DNA of 64,000 nucleotides from Chrysaora quinquecirrha. Its lineage: Eukaryota; Cnidaria; Scyphozoa; Semaeostomeae; Pelagiidae. Numbering within the stretch: the first letter of the stretch is position 1; every line of letters begins with the position of its first letter. Shown in pieces: positions 22,001 to 37,460 of the stretch. Location: the NCBI GenBank assembly GCA_014526335.1, contig JACTAT010000061.1, positions 349,098 to 413,097 on the forward strand, in the 5' to 3' direction. Under the pieces are notes generated by a model, which searched no databases, was not told the DNA's origin, and was given only the letters and a program-made list of their open reading frames with translations. The position numbers and the translations under genes are program-made.

Positions 22001-22620
22001 ATTTCAAGGCTATAAATAACCTTTTTATCCATATAGGGGGCTATAATAATGTTTAGAAGTCCAGAAATATGAAGAAAATAGACCCCAAAAATCGACCGAT
22101 TTTGGCCAAAAAGGCAAGGCTATACTAAGGGAAAATTGCCAAAAATCACCAAAAATCTAGGGTTTTCAAAATCGTCCCAAACCTCCTAAAATGCTCTTTC
22201 AAGGCTATAAATAACCTTTTTATCCATATAGGGGGCTATAATAATGTTTAGAAGTCCAGAAATATCAAGAAAATAGACCCCAAAAATCGACAGATTTTGG
22301 CCAAAAAGGCAAGGCTATACTAAGGGGAAATTGCCAAAAATCGCCAAAAATCCAGGGTTTTCAAAATCGTCGAAAACCTCGTAAAATGCTATTTCAAGGC
22401 TATAAATAACCTTTTAATCCATATAGGGGGCTATAATAATGTTTAGAAGTCCGGAAATGTCAAGAAAATAGACCCCGAAAATCGACCGATTTTGGCCAAA
22501 AAGGCAAGGCTTTTCTAAGGGAAAATTGCCAAAAATCACCAAAAATCCAGGGTTTTCAAAATCATCCAAAACCTCCTCAAATATTATTTCAAGGCTATAA
22601 ATAACCTTTTTATCCATATA
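19050..22620. repeat. Distinct satellite subfamily block (about 19 monomers)
   Basis: Monomers here share diagnostic changes absent from both sides: GTCCAGAAATATCAAG instead of GTCAAGAAATATGAAG, AATCTAGGGTTTTCAAAATC, ACCTCCTAAAATGCTCTTTC and a GAGAGGGCTATAGTAATGC junction. Neighbouring monomers are nearly identical, so the block was amplified as a unit. Confidence 0.9.
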
Positions 22621-25600
22621 GGGGCTATAATGATGCTCAGAAGTCAAGAAATATGAAGAAAATAGACCCCAAAAATCGACCTATTTTGGCCAAAAGGCAA
22701 GGCTATACTAAGGAAAATTGCCAAAAATCGCCCAAAATCAGGGTTTTCAAAATCTTCCTAAACCTCCTAAAATACTATTATAAGGCTATAAATAACCTTT
22801 TTATCCATAGAGGGGCATATAATGATGCTCAGAAGTCAAGAAATATGAAGAAAATAGACCCCAAAAATCGACCTATTTTGGCCAAAAGGCAAGGCTATAC
22901 TAAGGAAAATTGCCAAAAATCGCCCAAAATCAGGGTTTTCAAAATCTTCCTAAACCTCCTAAAATACTATTATAAGGCTATAAATAACCTTTTTATCCAT
23001 ATTGGGGCATATAATGATGCTTAGAAGTCAAGAAATATGAAGAAAATAGACCCCAAAAATCGACCTATTTTGGCCAAAAGGCAAGGCTATACTAAGGAAA
23101 ATTGCCAAAAATCGCCCAAAATCAGGGTTTTCAAAATCTTCCTAAACCTTCTAAAATACTATTATAAGGCTATAAATAACCTTTTATCCATATAGGGGCT
23201 ATAATGATGCTCAGAAGTCAAGAAATATGAAGAAAATAGACCCAAAAATCGACCTATTTTGGCCAAAAAGGCAAGGCTATACTAAGGAAAATTGCCAAAA
23301 TGCCCAAAATCAGGGTTTTCAAAATCTTCCTAAACCTTCTAAAATACTATTATAAGGCTATAAATAACCTTTTTATCCATATTGGGGCATATAATGATGC
23401 TTAGAAGTCAAGAAATATGAAGAAAATAGACCCCAAAAATCGACCTATTTTGGCCAAAAGGCAAGGCTATACTAAGGAAAATTGCCAAAAATCGCCCAAA
23501 ATCAGGGTTTTCAAAATCTTCCTAAACCTTCTAAAATACTATTATAAGGCTATAAATAACCTTTTTATCCATATTGGGGCTATAATGATGCTCAGAAGTC
23601 AAGAAATATGAAGAAAATAGACCCCAAAAATCGACCTATTTTGGCCAAAAGGCAAGGCTATACTAAGGAAAATTGCCAAAATCGCCCAAAATCAGGGTTT
23701 TCAAAATCTTCCTAAACCTTCTAAAATACTATTATAAGGCTATAAATAACCTTTTTATCCATATTGGGGCATATAATGATGCTCAGAAGTCAAGAAATAT
23801 GAAGAAAATAGACCCAAAAATCGACCTATTTTGGCCAAAAGGCAAGGCTATACTAAGGAAAATTGCCAAAAATCGCCCAAAATCAGGGTTTTCAAAATCT
23901 TCCTAAACCTCCTAAAATACTATTATAAGGCTATAAATAACCTTTTTATCGACATTGGGGCATATAATGATGCTCAGAAGTCAAGAAATATGAAGAAAAT
24001 AGACCCAAAAAGCCGACCTATTTTGGCCAAAAAGGCAAGGCTATACTAAGGGAAAATTGCCAAAAATCGCCCAAAATCAGGGGTTTTCAAAATCTTCCTA
24101 AACCTTCCAAAATACTATTATAAGGCTATAAATAACCTTTTTATCCACATTTGGGCATATAATGATGCTCAGAAGTCAAGAAATATGAAGAAAATAGACC
24201 CAAAAAATCGACCTATTTTGGCCAAAAAGGCAAGGCTATACTAAGGGAAAATTGCCAAAATCGCCCAAAATCAGGGTTTTCAAAATCTTCCTAAACCTTC
24301 TAAAATACTATTATAAGGCTATAAATAACCTTTTATCCATATTGGGGCATATAATGATGCTCAGAAGTCAAGAAATATGAAGAAAATAGACCCAAAAATC
24401 GACCTATTTTGGCCAAAAGGCAAGGCTATACTAAGGGAAAATTGCCAAAAATCGCCCAAAATCAGGGGTTTTCAAAATCTTCCTAAACCTTCAAAAATAC
24501 TATTATAAGGCTATAAATAACCTTTTTATCCATATTGGGGCATATAATGATGCTCAGAAGTCAAGAAATATGAAGAAAATAGACCCAAAAATCGACCTAT
24601 TTTGGCCAAAAGGCAAGGCTATACTAAGGAAAATTGCCAAAAATCGCCCAAAATCAGGGTTTTCAAAATCTTCCTAAACCTTCTAAAATACTATTATAAG
24701 GCTATAAATAACCTTTTTATCCACATTGGGGCATATAATGATGCTCAGAAGTCAAGAAATATGAAGAAAATAGACCCAAAAATCGACCTATTTTGGCCAA
24801 AAGGCAAGGCTATACTAAGGAAAATTGCCAAAATCGCCCAAAATCAGGGGTTTTCAAAATCTTCCTAAACCTTCTAAAATACTATTATAAGGCTATAAAT
24901 AACCTTTTATCCACATTGGGGCATATAATGATGCTCAGAAGTCAAGAAATATGAAGAAAATAGACCCAAAAATCGACCTATTTTGGCCAAAAGGCAAGGC
25001 TATACTAAGGAAAATTGCCAAAATCGCCCAAAATCAGGGGTTTTCAAAATCTTCCTAAACCTTCAAAAATACTATTATAAGGCTATAAATAACCTTTTTA
25101 TCCACATTGGGGCATATAATGATGCTCAGAAGTCAAGAAATATGAAGAAAATAGACCCAAAAAATCGACCTATTTTGGCCAAAAGGCAAGGCTATACTAA
25201 GGGAAAATTGCCAAAAATCGCCCAAAAAAGGGGTTTTCAAAATCTTCCTAAACCTTCAAAAATACTATTATAAGGCTATAAAAAACCTTGTTATCCATAT
25301 TGGGGCATATAATGATGCTCAGAAGTCAAGAAATATGAAGAAAATAGACCCAAAAATCGACCTATTTTGGCCAAAAGGCAAGGCTATACTAAGGAAAATT
25401 GCCAAAATCGCCCAAAATCAGGGGTTTTCAAAATTTTCCTAAACCTTCTAAAATACTATTATAAGGCTATAAATAACCTTTTATCCATATTGGGGCATAT
25501 AATGATGCTCAGAAGTCAAGAAATATGAAGAAAATAGACCCAAAAAATCGACCTATTTTGGCCAAAAGGCAAGGCTATACTAAGGAAAATTGCCAAAAAT

Positions 25601-28600
25601 CGCCCAAAATCAGGGTTTTCAAAATCTTCCTAAACCTTCAAAATACTATTATAAGGCTATAAAAAACCTTTTTATCCATATTGGGGCATATAATGATGCT
25701 CAAAAGTCGAGAAATATCAAGAAAATAGACCCAAAAAATCCACCTATTTTGGCCAAAAGGCAAGGCTATACTAAGGGAAAATTGCCAAAAATCGCCCAAA
25801 AAAGGGGTTTTCAAAATCTTCCTAAACCTTCAAAAATACTATTATAAGGCTATAAAAAACCTTGTTATCCATATTGGGGCATATAATGATGCTCAGAAGT
25901 CAAGAAATATGAAGAAAATAGACCCAAAAATCGACCTATTTTTGCCAAAAAGGCAAGGCTATACTAAGGGAAAATTGCCAAAAATCGCCAAAAATCAGGG
26001 GTTTTCAAAATCTTCCTAAACCTTCAAAAATACTATTATAAGGCTATAAATAACCTTTTTATCCACATTGGGGCATATAATGATGCTCAGAAGTCAAGAA
26101 ATATGAAGAAAATAGACCCAAAAGTCGACCTATTTTTGCCAAAAAGGCAAGGCTATACTAAGGGAAAATTGCCAAAAATCGCCGAAAATCAGGGGTTTTC
26201 AAAATCTTCCTAAACCTTCAAAAATGCTATTGTAAGGCTATAAATAACCTTTTAATCCACATTGGGGCATATAATGATGCTCAGAAGTCAAGAAATATGA
26301 AGAAAATAGACCAAAAAAATCCACCTATTTTGGCCAAAAGGCAAGGCTATACTAAGGGAAAATTGCCAAAAATCGCCCAAAATCAGGGGTTTTCAAAATC
26401 TTCCTAAACCTTCCAAAATATTATTATAAGGCTATAAATAACCTTTTTATCCATATTGGGGCATATAATGATGCTTAGAAGTCAAGAAATATGAAGAAAT
26501 TAGACCCAAAAAATTGACCTATTTTGGCCAAAAAGGCAAGGCTATACTAAGGGAAAATTGCCAAAAATCGCCCAAAATCAGGGGTTTTCAAAATCTTCCT
26601 AAACCTTCCAAAATACTATTATAAGGCTATAAATAACCTTTTTATCCATATTGGGGCATATAATGATGCTTAGAAGTCAAGAAATATGAAGAAAATAGAC
26701 CCCAAAAATCGACCTATTTTGGCCAAAAAGGCAAGGCTATACTAAGGGAAAATTGCCCAAAATCGCCCAAAATCAAGGGTTTTCAAAATCTTCCTAAACC
26801 TTCCAAAATACTATTATAAGGCTATAAATAACCTTTTTATCCACATTGGGGCATATAATGATACTCAGAAGTCAAGAAATATGAAGAAAATAGACCAAAA
26901 AAATCGACCTATTTTGGCCAAAAATGCAAGGCTATACTGAGAGAATATTGCCAAAAATCGCCCAAAATCAGGGGTTTTCAAGATCTTTCTTGACCTTCCA
27001 AAATACTATTTTAAGGCTGTAAACAACCTTTTTATCTACATTTGGGTATATAATAATGCTCAGAAGTCAAGAAATATGAAGAAAATAGACCCAAAATATC
27101 GGCCTATTTTGGCCAAAAATGCAAGGCTATACTAAGGGAAAATTGGCAAAAATTGACCCGAAACAGGGGTTTCCAAAATGTTCCTAAACCTTCAAAAATA
27201 CTATTATAAGGCTATAAAAAACCTTTTTATCCATATTGGGGCATATAATGATGCTCAGAAGTCAAGAAATATGAAGAAAATAGACCCAAAAAATCGACCT
27301 ATTTTGGCCAAAAAGGCAAGGCTATACTAAGGGAAAATTGCCAAAAATCGCCCAAAATCAGGGGTTTTCAAAATCTTCCTAAACCTTCTAAAATACTATT
27401 ATAAGGCTATAAATAACCTTTTTATCCATATTGGGGCATATAATGATGCTCAGAAGTCAAGAAATATGAAGAAAATAGACCCAAAAAATCGACCTATTTT
27501 GGCCAAAAGGCAAGGCTATACTAAGGGAAAATTGCCAAAAATCGCCCAAAATCAGGGGTTTTCAAAATCTTCCTAAACCTTCAAAAATACTATTATAAGG
27601 CTATAAATAACCTTTTTATCCACATTGGGGCATATAATGATGCTCAGAAGTCAAGAAATATGAAGAAAATAGACCAGAAAAATCCACCTATTTTGGCCAA
27701 AAAGGCAAGGCTATACTAAGGGAAAATTGCCAAAAATCGCCCAAAATCAGGGTTTTCAAAATCTTCCTAAACCTTCCAAAATACTATGTTAAGGCTATAA
27801 ATAACCTTTTTATCCACATTTGGGCATATAATGATGCTCAGAAGTAAAGAAATATGAAGAAAATAGACCCAAAAGTCGACCTATTTTTGCCAAAAAGGCA
27901 AGGCTATACTAAGGAAAATTGCCAAAAATCGCCCAAAATCAGCCAAAAGGCAAGGTTTTCAAAATCTTCCTAAACCTTCAAAAATACTATTATAAGGCTA
28001 TAAAAAACCTTGTTATCCATATTGGGGCATATAATGATGCTCAGAAGTCAAGAAATATGAAGAAAATAGACCCAAAAATCGACCTATTTTTGCCAAAAAG
28101 GCAAGGCTATACTAAGGGAAAATTGCCAAAAATCGCCAAAGATCAGGGGTTTTCAAAATCTTCCTAAACCGTCTAAAATACTATTATAAGGCTATAAATA
28201 ACCTTTTAATCCACATTGGGGCATATAATGATGCTCAGAAGTCAAGAAATATGAAGAAAATAGACCCAAAAATCCACCTATTTTTGCCAAAAAGGCAAGG
28301 CTATACTAAGGGAAAATTGCCAAAAATCGCCGAAAATCAGGGGTTTTCAAAATCTTCCTAAACCTTCAAAAATGCTATTGTAAGGCTATAAATAACCTTT
28401 TAATCCACATTGGGGCATATAATGATGCTCAGAAGTCAAGAAATATGAAGAAAATAGACCAAAAAAATCCACCTATTTTGGCCAAAAGGCAAGGCTATAC
28501 TAAGGGAAAATTGCCAAAAATCGCCCAAAATCAGGGGTTTTCAAAATCTTCCTAAACCTTCCAAAATATTATTATAAGGCTATAAATAACCTTTTTATCC

Positions 28601-31600
28601 ATATTGCGGCATATAATGATGCTTAGAAGTCAAGAAATACCAAGAAATTAGACCCAAAAAATTGACCTATTTTGGCCAAAAAGGCAAGGCTATACTAAGG
28701 GAAAATTGCCAAAAATCGCCCAAAATCAGGGGTTTTCAAAATCTTCCTAAACCTTCCAAAATACTATTATAAGGCTATAAATAACCTTTTTATCCATATT
28801 GGGGCATATAATGATGCTTAGAAGTCAAGAAATATGAAGAAAATAGACCCCAAAAATCGACCTATTTTGGCCAAAAAGGCAAGGCTATACTAAGGGAAAA
28901 TTGCCCAAAATCGCCCAAAATCAGGGGTTTTCAAAATCTTCCTAAACCTTCCAAAATACTATTATAAGGCTATAAATAACCTTTTCATCCATATTGCGGC
29001 ATATAATGATGCTCAGAAGTCAAGAAATATGAAGAAAATAGACCCAAAAATCGACCTATTTTGGCCAAAAGGCAAGGCTATACTAAGGAAAATTGCCAAA
29101 AATCGCCCAAAATCAGGGTTTTCAAAATCTTCCTAAACCTTCAAAATACTATTATAAGGCTATAAATAACCTTTTATCCATATTGGGGCATATAATGATG
29201 CTCAGAAGTCAAGAAATATGAAGAAAATAGACCCAAAAATCGACCTATTTTGGCCAAAAGGCAAGGCTATACTAAGGAAAATTGCCAAAAATCGCCCAAA
29301 ATCAGGGTTTTCAAAATCTTCCTAAACCTTCCAAAATACTATTATAAGGCTATAAATAACCTTTTATCCATATTGGGGCATATAATGATGCTCAGAAGTC
29401 AAGAAATATGAAGAAAATAGACCCAAAAATCGACCTATTTTGGCCAAAAGGCAAGGCTATACTAAGGGAAAATTGCCAAAAATCGCCCAAAATCAGGGGC
29501 TTTCAAAATCTTCCTAAACCTTCCAAAATACTATTATAAGGCTATAAATAACCTTTTTATCCATATTTTGGCATATAATGATGCTTAGAAGTCAAGAAAT
29601 ATGAAGAAAATAGACCCACAAAATCGACCTATTTTGGCCAAAAAGGCAAGGCTATACTAAGGGAAAATTGCCCAAAATCGCCCAAAATCAGGTGTTTTCA
29701 AAAGCTTTCTAAACCTTCGAAAATACTATTAGAAAGCTATAAATAACCTTTTCATCCATATTGCGGCATTTAATGATGCTTAGAAGTTAGAAGTCAAGAA
29801 ATATGAAGAAAATAGACCCAAAAAATCGACCTATTTTTGCCAAAAAGGCAAGGCTATACTAAGGAAAATTGCCAAAAATCGCCCAAAATCAGGGTTTTCA
29901 AAATCTTCCTAAACCTTCCAAAATACTATTATAAGGCTATAAATAACCTTTTCATCCATTTTGCGGGATATAATGATGCTTAGAAGTCAAGAAATATGAA
30001 GAAAATAGACCCAAAAAATCGACCTATTTTTGTCAAAAAGGCAAGTCTATACTAAGGGAAAATTGCCAAAAATCGCCCAAAATCAGGGGTTTTCAAAAGC
30101 TTCCTAAACCTTCGAAAATACTATTATAATGCTATAAATAACCTTTTATCCATATTGGGGCATATAATGATGCTTAGAAGTCAAGAAATATGAAGAAAAT
30201 AGACCCAAAAATCGACCTATTTTGGCCAAAAGGCAAGGCTATACTAAGGGAAAATTGCCAAAAATCGCCCAAAATCAGGGGTTTTCAAAAGCTTCCTAAA
30301 CCTTCGAAAATACTATTATAATGCTATAAATAACCTTTTCATCCATATTTGGGCATATAATGATGCTTAGAAGTCAAGAAATATGAAGAATATAGACCCA
30401 AAAAATCGACCTATTTTTGCCAAAAAGGCAAGGCTATACTTATGGAAAATTGCCCAAAATCGCCCAAAATCAGGGGTTTTCAAAAGCTTCCTAAACCTTC
30501 GAAAATACTATTATAAGGCTATAAATAACCTTTTTATCCATATTGCGGCATATAATGATGCTTAGAAGTCAAGAAATATGAAGAAATAAGACCCAAAAAA
30601 TCGACCTATTTTGGCCAACAAGGCAAGGCTATACTAAGGGAAAATTGCCCAAAATCGCCCAAAATCAGGGGTTTTCAAAATCTTCCTAAACCTTCGAAAA
30701 TACTATTAGAAGGCTATAAATAACCTTTTTATCCATATTGCGGCACATAATGATGCTTAGAAGTCAAGAAATATGAAGAAAATAAACCCACAAAATCGAC
30801 CTACTTTGGCAAAAAAGGCAAGGCTATACTAAGGGAAAATTGCCAAAAATCGCCCAAAATCAGGGGCTTTCAAAATCTTCCTAAACCTTCCAAAATACTA
30901 TTATAAGGCTATAAATAACCTTTTTATCCATATTTTGGCATATAATGATGCTTAGAAGTCAAGAAATATGAAGAAAATAGACCCAAAAATCGACCTATTT
31001 TGGCCAAAAGGCAAGGCTATACTAAGGAAAATTGCCAAAATAGCCCAAAACAGGGGTTTTCAAAATCTTCCTAAACCTTCTAAAATACTATTATAAGGCT
31101 ATAAATAACCTTTTTATCCATATTGGGGCATATAATGATGCTTAGAAGTCAAGAAATATGAAGAAAATAGACCCAAAAATCGACCTATTTTGGCCAAAAG
31201 GCAAGGCTATACTAAGGAAAATTGCCAAAATCGCCCAAAATCAGGGGTTTTCAAAATCTTCCTAAACCTTCCTAAAATACTATTATAAGGCTATAAATAA
31301 CCTTTTATCCATATTGGGGCATATAATGATGCTTAGAAGTCAAGAAATATGAAGAAAATAGACCCAAAAATCGACCTATTTTGGCCAAAAAGGCAAGGCT
31401 ATACTAAGGAAAATTGCCAAAATCGCCCAAAATCAGGGGTTTTCAAAATCTTCCTAAACCTTCCAAAATACTATTATAAGGCTATAAATAACCTTTTTAT
31501 CCATATTGGGGCATATAATGATGCTTAGAAGTCAAGAAATATGAAGAAAATAGACCCAAAAATCGACCTATTTTGGCCAAAAAGGCAAGGCTATACTAAG

Positions 31601-34600
31601 GGAAAATTGCCAAAAATCGCCCAAAATCAGAGGGTTTTCAAAATCTTCCTAAACCTTCCAAAATACTATTATAAGGCTATAAATAACCTTTTATCCATAT
31701 TGGGGCATATAATGATGCTCAGAAGTCAAGAAATATGAAGAAAATAGACCCAAAAATCGACCTATTTTGGCCAAAAGGCAAGGCTATACTAAGGGAAAAT
31801 TGCCAAAAATCGCCCAAAATCAGGGGTTTTCAAAATCTTCCTAAACCTTCCAAAATACTATTATAAGGCTATAAATAACCTTTTTATCCACATTGGGGCA
31901 TATAATGATGCTCAGAAGTCAAGAAATATGAAGAAAATAGACCCAAAAAATCGACCTATTTTGGCCAAAAAGGCAAGGCTATACTAAGGGAAAATTGCCA
32001 AAAATCGCCCAAAAAAGGGGTTTCAAAATCTTCCTAAACCTTCAAAAATACTATTATAAGGCTATAAAAAACCTTGTTATCCATATTGGGGCATATAATG
32101 ATGCTCTAGAAAGTCAAGAAATATGAAGAAAATAGACCCAAAAATCGACCTATTTTGGCCAAAAGGCAAGGCTATACTAAGGAAAATTGCCAAAATCGCC
32201 CAAAATCAGGGTTTTCAAAATCTTCCTAAACCTTCTAAAATACTATTATAAGGCTATAAAAAACCTTGTTATCCATATTGGGGCATATAATGATGCTCAG
32301 AAGTCAAGAAATATGAAGAAAATAGACCCAAAAATCGACCTATTTTTGCCAAAAAGGCAAGGCTATACTAAGGGAAAATTGCCAAAATCGCCCAAAATCA
32401 GGGGTTTTCAAAATCTTCCTAAACCTTCCAAAATACTATTATAAGGCTATAAATAACCTTTTATCCATATTTGGGCATATAATGATGCTCAGAAGTCAAG
32501 AAATATGAAGAAAATAGACCCAAAAATCGACCTATTTTGGCCAAAAAGGCAAGGCTATACTAAGGAAAATTGCCAAAATCGCCAAAAATCAGGGGTTTTC
32601 AAAATCTTCCTAAACCTTTAAAAATGCTATTTTAAGGCTATAAATAACCTTTTTATCCATATTGGGGCATATAATGATGCTCAGAAGTCAAGAAATATGA
32701 AGAAAATAGACCCAAAAATCGACCTATTTTGGCCAAAAAGGCAAGGCTATACTAAGGGAAAATTGCCAAAAATCGCCCAAAATCAGGGGTTTTCAAAATC
32801 TTCCTAAACCTTCAAAAATACTATTATAAGGCTATTAATAACCTTTTTATCAACATTGGGGCATATAATGATGCTCAGAAGTCAAGAAATATGAAGAAAA
32901 TAGACCAGAAAAATCCACCTATTTTGGCCAAAAAGGCAAGGCTATACTAAGGGAAAGTTGCCAAAAATCGCCCAAAATCAGGGGTTTTCAAAATCTTCCT
33001 AAACCTTCCAAAATACTATTATAAGGCTATAAATAACCTTTTTATCCACATCTGGGCATATAATGATGCTCAGAAGTCAAGAAGTATGAAGAAAATAGAC
33101 CCAAAAATCGACCTATTTTGCCCAAAAGGCAAGGCTATACTAAGGGAAAATTGCCAAAAATCGCCCAAAATCAGGGGTGTTCAAAATTTTCCTAAACCTT
33201 CTAAAATACTATTATAAGGCTATAAATAACCTTTTTATCCATATTGGGGCATATAATGATGCTCAGAAGTCAAGAAATATGAAGAAAATAGACCCAAAAA
33301 TCGACCTATTTGGCCAAAAAGGCAAGGCTATACTAAGGGAAAATTGCCAAAAATCGCCCAAAATCAGGGGTGTTCAAAATTTTCCTAAACCTTCTAAAAT
33401 ACTATTATAAGGCTATAAATAACCTTTTTATCCATATTGGGGCATATAATGATGCTCAGAAGTCAAGAAATATGAAGAAAATAGACCCAAAAATCGACCT
33501 ATTTGGCCAAAAAGGCAAGGCTATACTAAGGGAAAATTGCCAAAAATCGCCCAAAATCAGGGGTTTTCAAAATCTTCCTAAACCTTCTAAAATACTATTA
33601 TAAGGCTATAAATAACCTTTTAATCCACATTGGGGCATATAATGATGCTCAGAAGTCAAGAAATATGAAGAAAATAGACCCAAAAATCGACCTATTTTGG
33701 CCAAAAAGGCAAGGCTATACTAAGGGAAAATTGCCAAAAATCGCCCAAAATCAGGGGTTTTCAAAATCTTCCTAAACCTTCAAAATACTATTATAAGGCT
33801 ATAAATAACCTTTTATCCACATTGGGGCATATAATGATGCTCAGAAGTCAAGAAATATGAAGAAAATAGACCAGAAAAATCCACCTATTTTGGCCAAAAA
33901 GGCAAGGCTATACTAAGGGAAAATTGCCAAAAATCGCCCAAAATCAGGGGTTTTCAAAATCTTCCTAAACCTTCCAAAATACTATTATAAGGCTATAAAT
34001 AACCTTTTAATCCACATTGGGGCATATAATGATGCTCAGAAGTCAAGAAATATGAAGAAAATAGACCCAAAAATCGACCTATTTTGGCCAAAAGGCAAGG
34101 CTATACTAAGGGAAAATTGCCAAAAATCGCCCAAAATCAGGGGTTTTCAAAATCTTCCTAAACCTTCCAAAATACTATTATAAGGCTATAAATAACCTTT
34201 TATCCATATTGGGGCATATAATGATGCTCAGAAGTCAAGAAATATGAAGAAAATAGACCCAAAAATCGACCTATTTTGGCCAAAAGGCAAGGCTATACTA
34301 AGGAAAATTGCCAAAAATCGCCCAAAATCAGGGGTTTTCAAAATCTTCCTAAACCTTCAAAATACTATTATAAGGCTATAAATAACCTTTTATCCATATT
34401 GGGGCATATAATGATGCTCAGAAGTCAAGAAATATGAAGAAAATAGACCCAAAAATCGACCTATTTTGGCCAAAAGGCAAGGCTATACTAAGGGAAAATT
34501 GCCAAAAATCGCCCAAAATCAGGGGTTTTCAAAATCTTCCTAAACCTTCTAAAATACTATTATAAGGCTATAAATAACCTTTTTATCCATATTGGGGCAT

Positions 34601-37319
34601 ATAATGATGCTCAGAAGTCAAGAAATATGAAGAAAATAGACCCAAAAAATCGACCTATTTTGGCCAAAAAGGCAAGGCTATACTAAGGGAAAATTGCCAA
34701 AAATCGCCCAAAATCAGGGATTTTCAAAATCTTCCTAAACCTTCTAAAATACTATTATAAGGCTATAAATAACCTTTTTATCCACATTGGGGCATATAAT
34801 GATGCTCAGAAGTCAAGAAATATGAAGAAAATAGACCCAAAAATCGACCTATTTGGCCAAAAAGGCAAGGCTATACTAAGGGAAAATTGCCAAAAATCGC
34901 CCAAAATCAGGGGTTTTCAAAATCTTCCTAAACCTTCTAAAATACTATTATAAGGCTATAAATAACCTTTTATCCATATTGGGCATATAATGATGCTCAG
35001 AAGTCAAGAAATATGAAGAAAATAGACCCAAAAATCGACCTATTTTGGCCAAAAGGCAAGGCTATACTAAGGGAAAATTGCCAAAAATCGCCCAAAATCA
35101 GGGGTTTTCAAAATCTTCCTAAACCTTCTAAAATACTATTATAAGGCTATAAATAACCTTTTTATCCATATTGGGGCATATAATGATGCTCAGAAGTCAA
35201 GAAATATGAAGAAAATAGACCCAAAAATCGACCTATTTTGGCCAAAAGGCAAGGCTATACTAAGGAAAATTGCCAAAAATCGCCCAAAATCAGATAGCCC
35301 AAAACAGAGAGTTTTCAAAATCTTCCTAAACCTTCTAAAATACTATTATAAGGCTATAAATAACCTTTTTATCCATATTGGGGCATATAATGATGCTCAG
35401 AAGTCAAGAAATATGAAGAAAATAGACCCAAAAATCGACCTATTTTGGCCAAAAGGCAAGGCTATACTAAGGAAAATTGCCAAAAATCGCCCAAAATCAG
35501 GGGTTTTCAAAATCTTCCTAAACCTTCTAAAATACTATTATAAGGCTATAAATAACCTTTTTATCCATATTGGGGCATATAATGATGCTCAGAAGTCAAG
35601 AAATATGAAGAAAATAGACCCAAAAATCGACCTATTTTAGCCAAAAGGCAAGGCTATACTAAGGAAAATTGCCAAAAATCGCCCAAAATCAGGGGTTTTC
35701 AAAATCTTCCTAAACATCCTAAAATACTATTATAAGGCTATAAATAACCTTTTATCCATATTGGGGCATATAATGATGCTCAGAAGTCAAGAAGTATGAA
35801 GAAAATAGACCCAAAAATCGACCTATTTGGCCAAAAAGGCAAGGCTATACTAAGGGAAAATTGCCAAAAATCGCCCAAAATCAGGGGTGTTCAAAATTTT
35901 CCTAAACCTTCTAAAATACTATTATAAGGCTATAAATAACCTTTTTATCCATATTGGGGCATATAATGATTTTCAGAAGTCAAGAAATATGAAGAAAATA
36001 GACCCAAAAAATGGACCTATTTTTGCCAAAAAGGTAAGGCTATACTAAGGGAAAATTGCCAAAAATCGCCAAAAATCAGGGGTTTTCAAAATTTTCCTAA
36101 ACAGTCTAAAATACTATTATAAGGCTATAAATAACCTTTTAATCCACATTGGGGCATATAATGATGCTCAGAAGTCAAGAAATATGAAGAAAATAGACCC
36201 AAAAATCGACCTATTTTTGCCAAAAAGGCAAGGCTATACTAAGGGAAAATTGCCAAAAATCGCCAAAAATCAGGGGTTTTCAAAATTTTCCTAAACCGTC
36301 TAAAATACTATTATAAGGCTATAAATAACCTTTTAATCCACATTGGGGCATATAATGATGCTCAGAAGTCAAGAAATATGAAGAAAATAGACCCAAAAAT
36401 CGACCTATTTTGGCCAAAAGGCAAGGCTATACTAAGGGAAAATTGCCAAAAATCGCCCAAAATCAGGGGTTTTCAAAATCTTCCTAAACCGTCTAAAATA
36501 CTATTATAAGGCTATAAATAACCTTTTAATCCACATTGGGGCATATAATGATGCTCAGAAGTCAAGAAATATGAAGAAAATAGACCCAAAAATCGACCTA
36601 TTTTGGCCAAAAAGGCAAGGCTATACTAAGGGAAAATTGCCAAAAATCGCCCAAAATCAGATGGTTTTCAAAATCTTCCTAAACATTCTAAAATACTATT
36701 ATAAGGCTATAAATAACCTTTTAATCCACATTGGGGCATATAATGATGCTCAGTAGTCAAGAAATATGAAGAAAATAGACCCAAGAAATCCACCTATTTT
36801 GGCCAAAAAGGCAAGGCTATACTAAGGAAAATTGCCAAAAATCGCCCAAAATCAGAGGGTTTTCAAAATCTTCCTAAACCTTCTAAAATACTATTATAAG
36901 GCTATAAATAACCTTTTAATCCATATTGGGGCATATAATGATGCTCAGAAGTCAAGAAATATGAAGAAAATAGACCCAAAAATCCACCTATTTTGGCCAA
37001 AAAGGCAAGGCTATACTAAGGAAAATTGCCAAAAATCGCCCAAAATCAGGGGTTTTCAAAATCTTCCTAAGCCTTCAAAAATGCTATTGTAAGGCTATAA
37101 ATAACCTTTTAATCCACATTGGGGCATATAATGATGCTCGGAAATCAAGAAATATGAAGAAAATAGACCAAAAAAATCCACCTATTTTGGCCAAATATGC
37201 AAGGCTATACTAAGAGAAAATTGCCAAAAATCGCCCAAAATCAGGGTTTTCAAAATCTTCCTAAACCTTCAAAATACTATTGTAAGGCTATAAATAACCT
37301 TTAATCCACATTGGGGCAT

Positions 37320-37460
37320 ATAATGATGCTCAGAAATCAAGAAACCTATGAAGAAAACTAAGAAAACCATCTCCAAAATCAGGGTTTTCAAAATCTTCCT
37401 AAAATCTATAAATAACCACCTATTTTGAAGAAAATAGCCAAAAAACCTAGGCAAGGCTAT
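37320..37460. repeat. Scrambled satellite monomer
   Basis: Pieces of the monomer occur in the wrong order: the CTCAGAAATCAAG part, then CCAAAATCAGGGTTTTC, then ATAAATAACC, then CACCTATTTTGAAG, then AGGCAAGGCTATAC. Smaller junctions of this kind lie at 27940-27960 and 35290-35315. Confidence 0.75.

Noticed and set aside
22653..37092. Many frames of 60-144 codons beginning MKKIDPK or containing NLLKYYYKAINNLFIHIGAYNDA
   Set aside because: They are the satellite monomer read in whichever frame stays open. They recur about every 193 bp, switch frame with indels and have no start or splice context.
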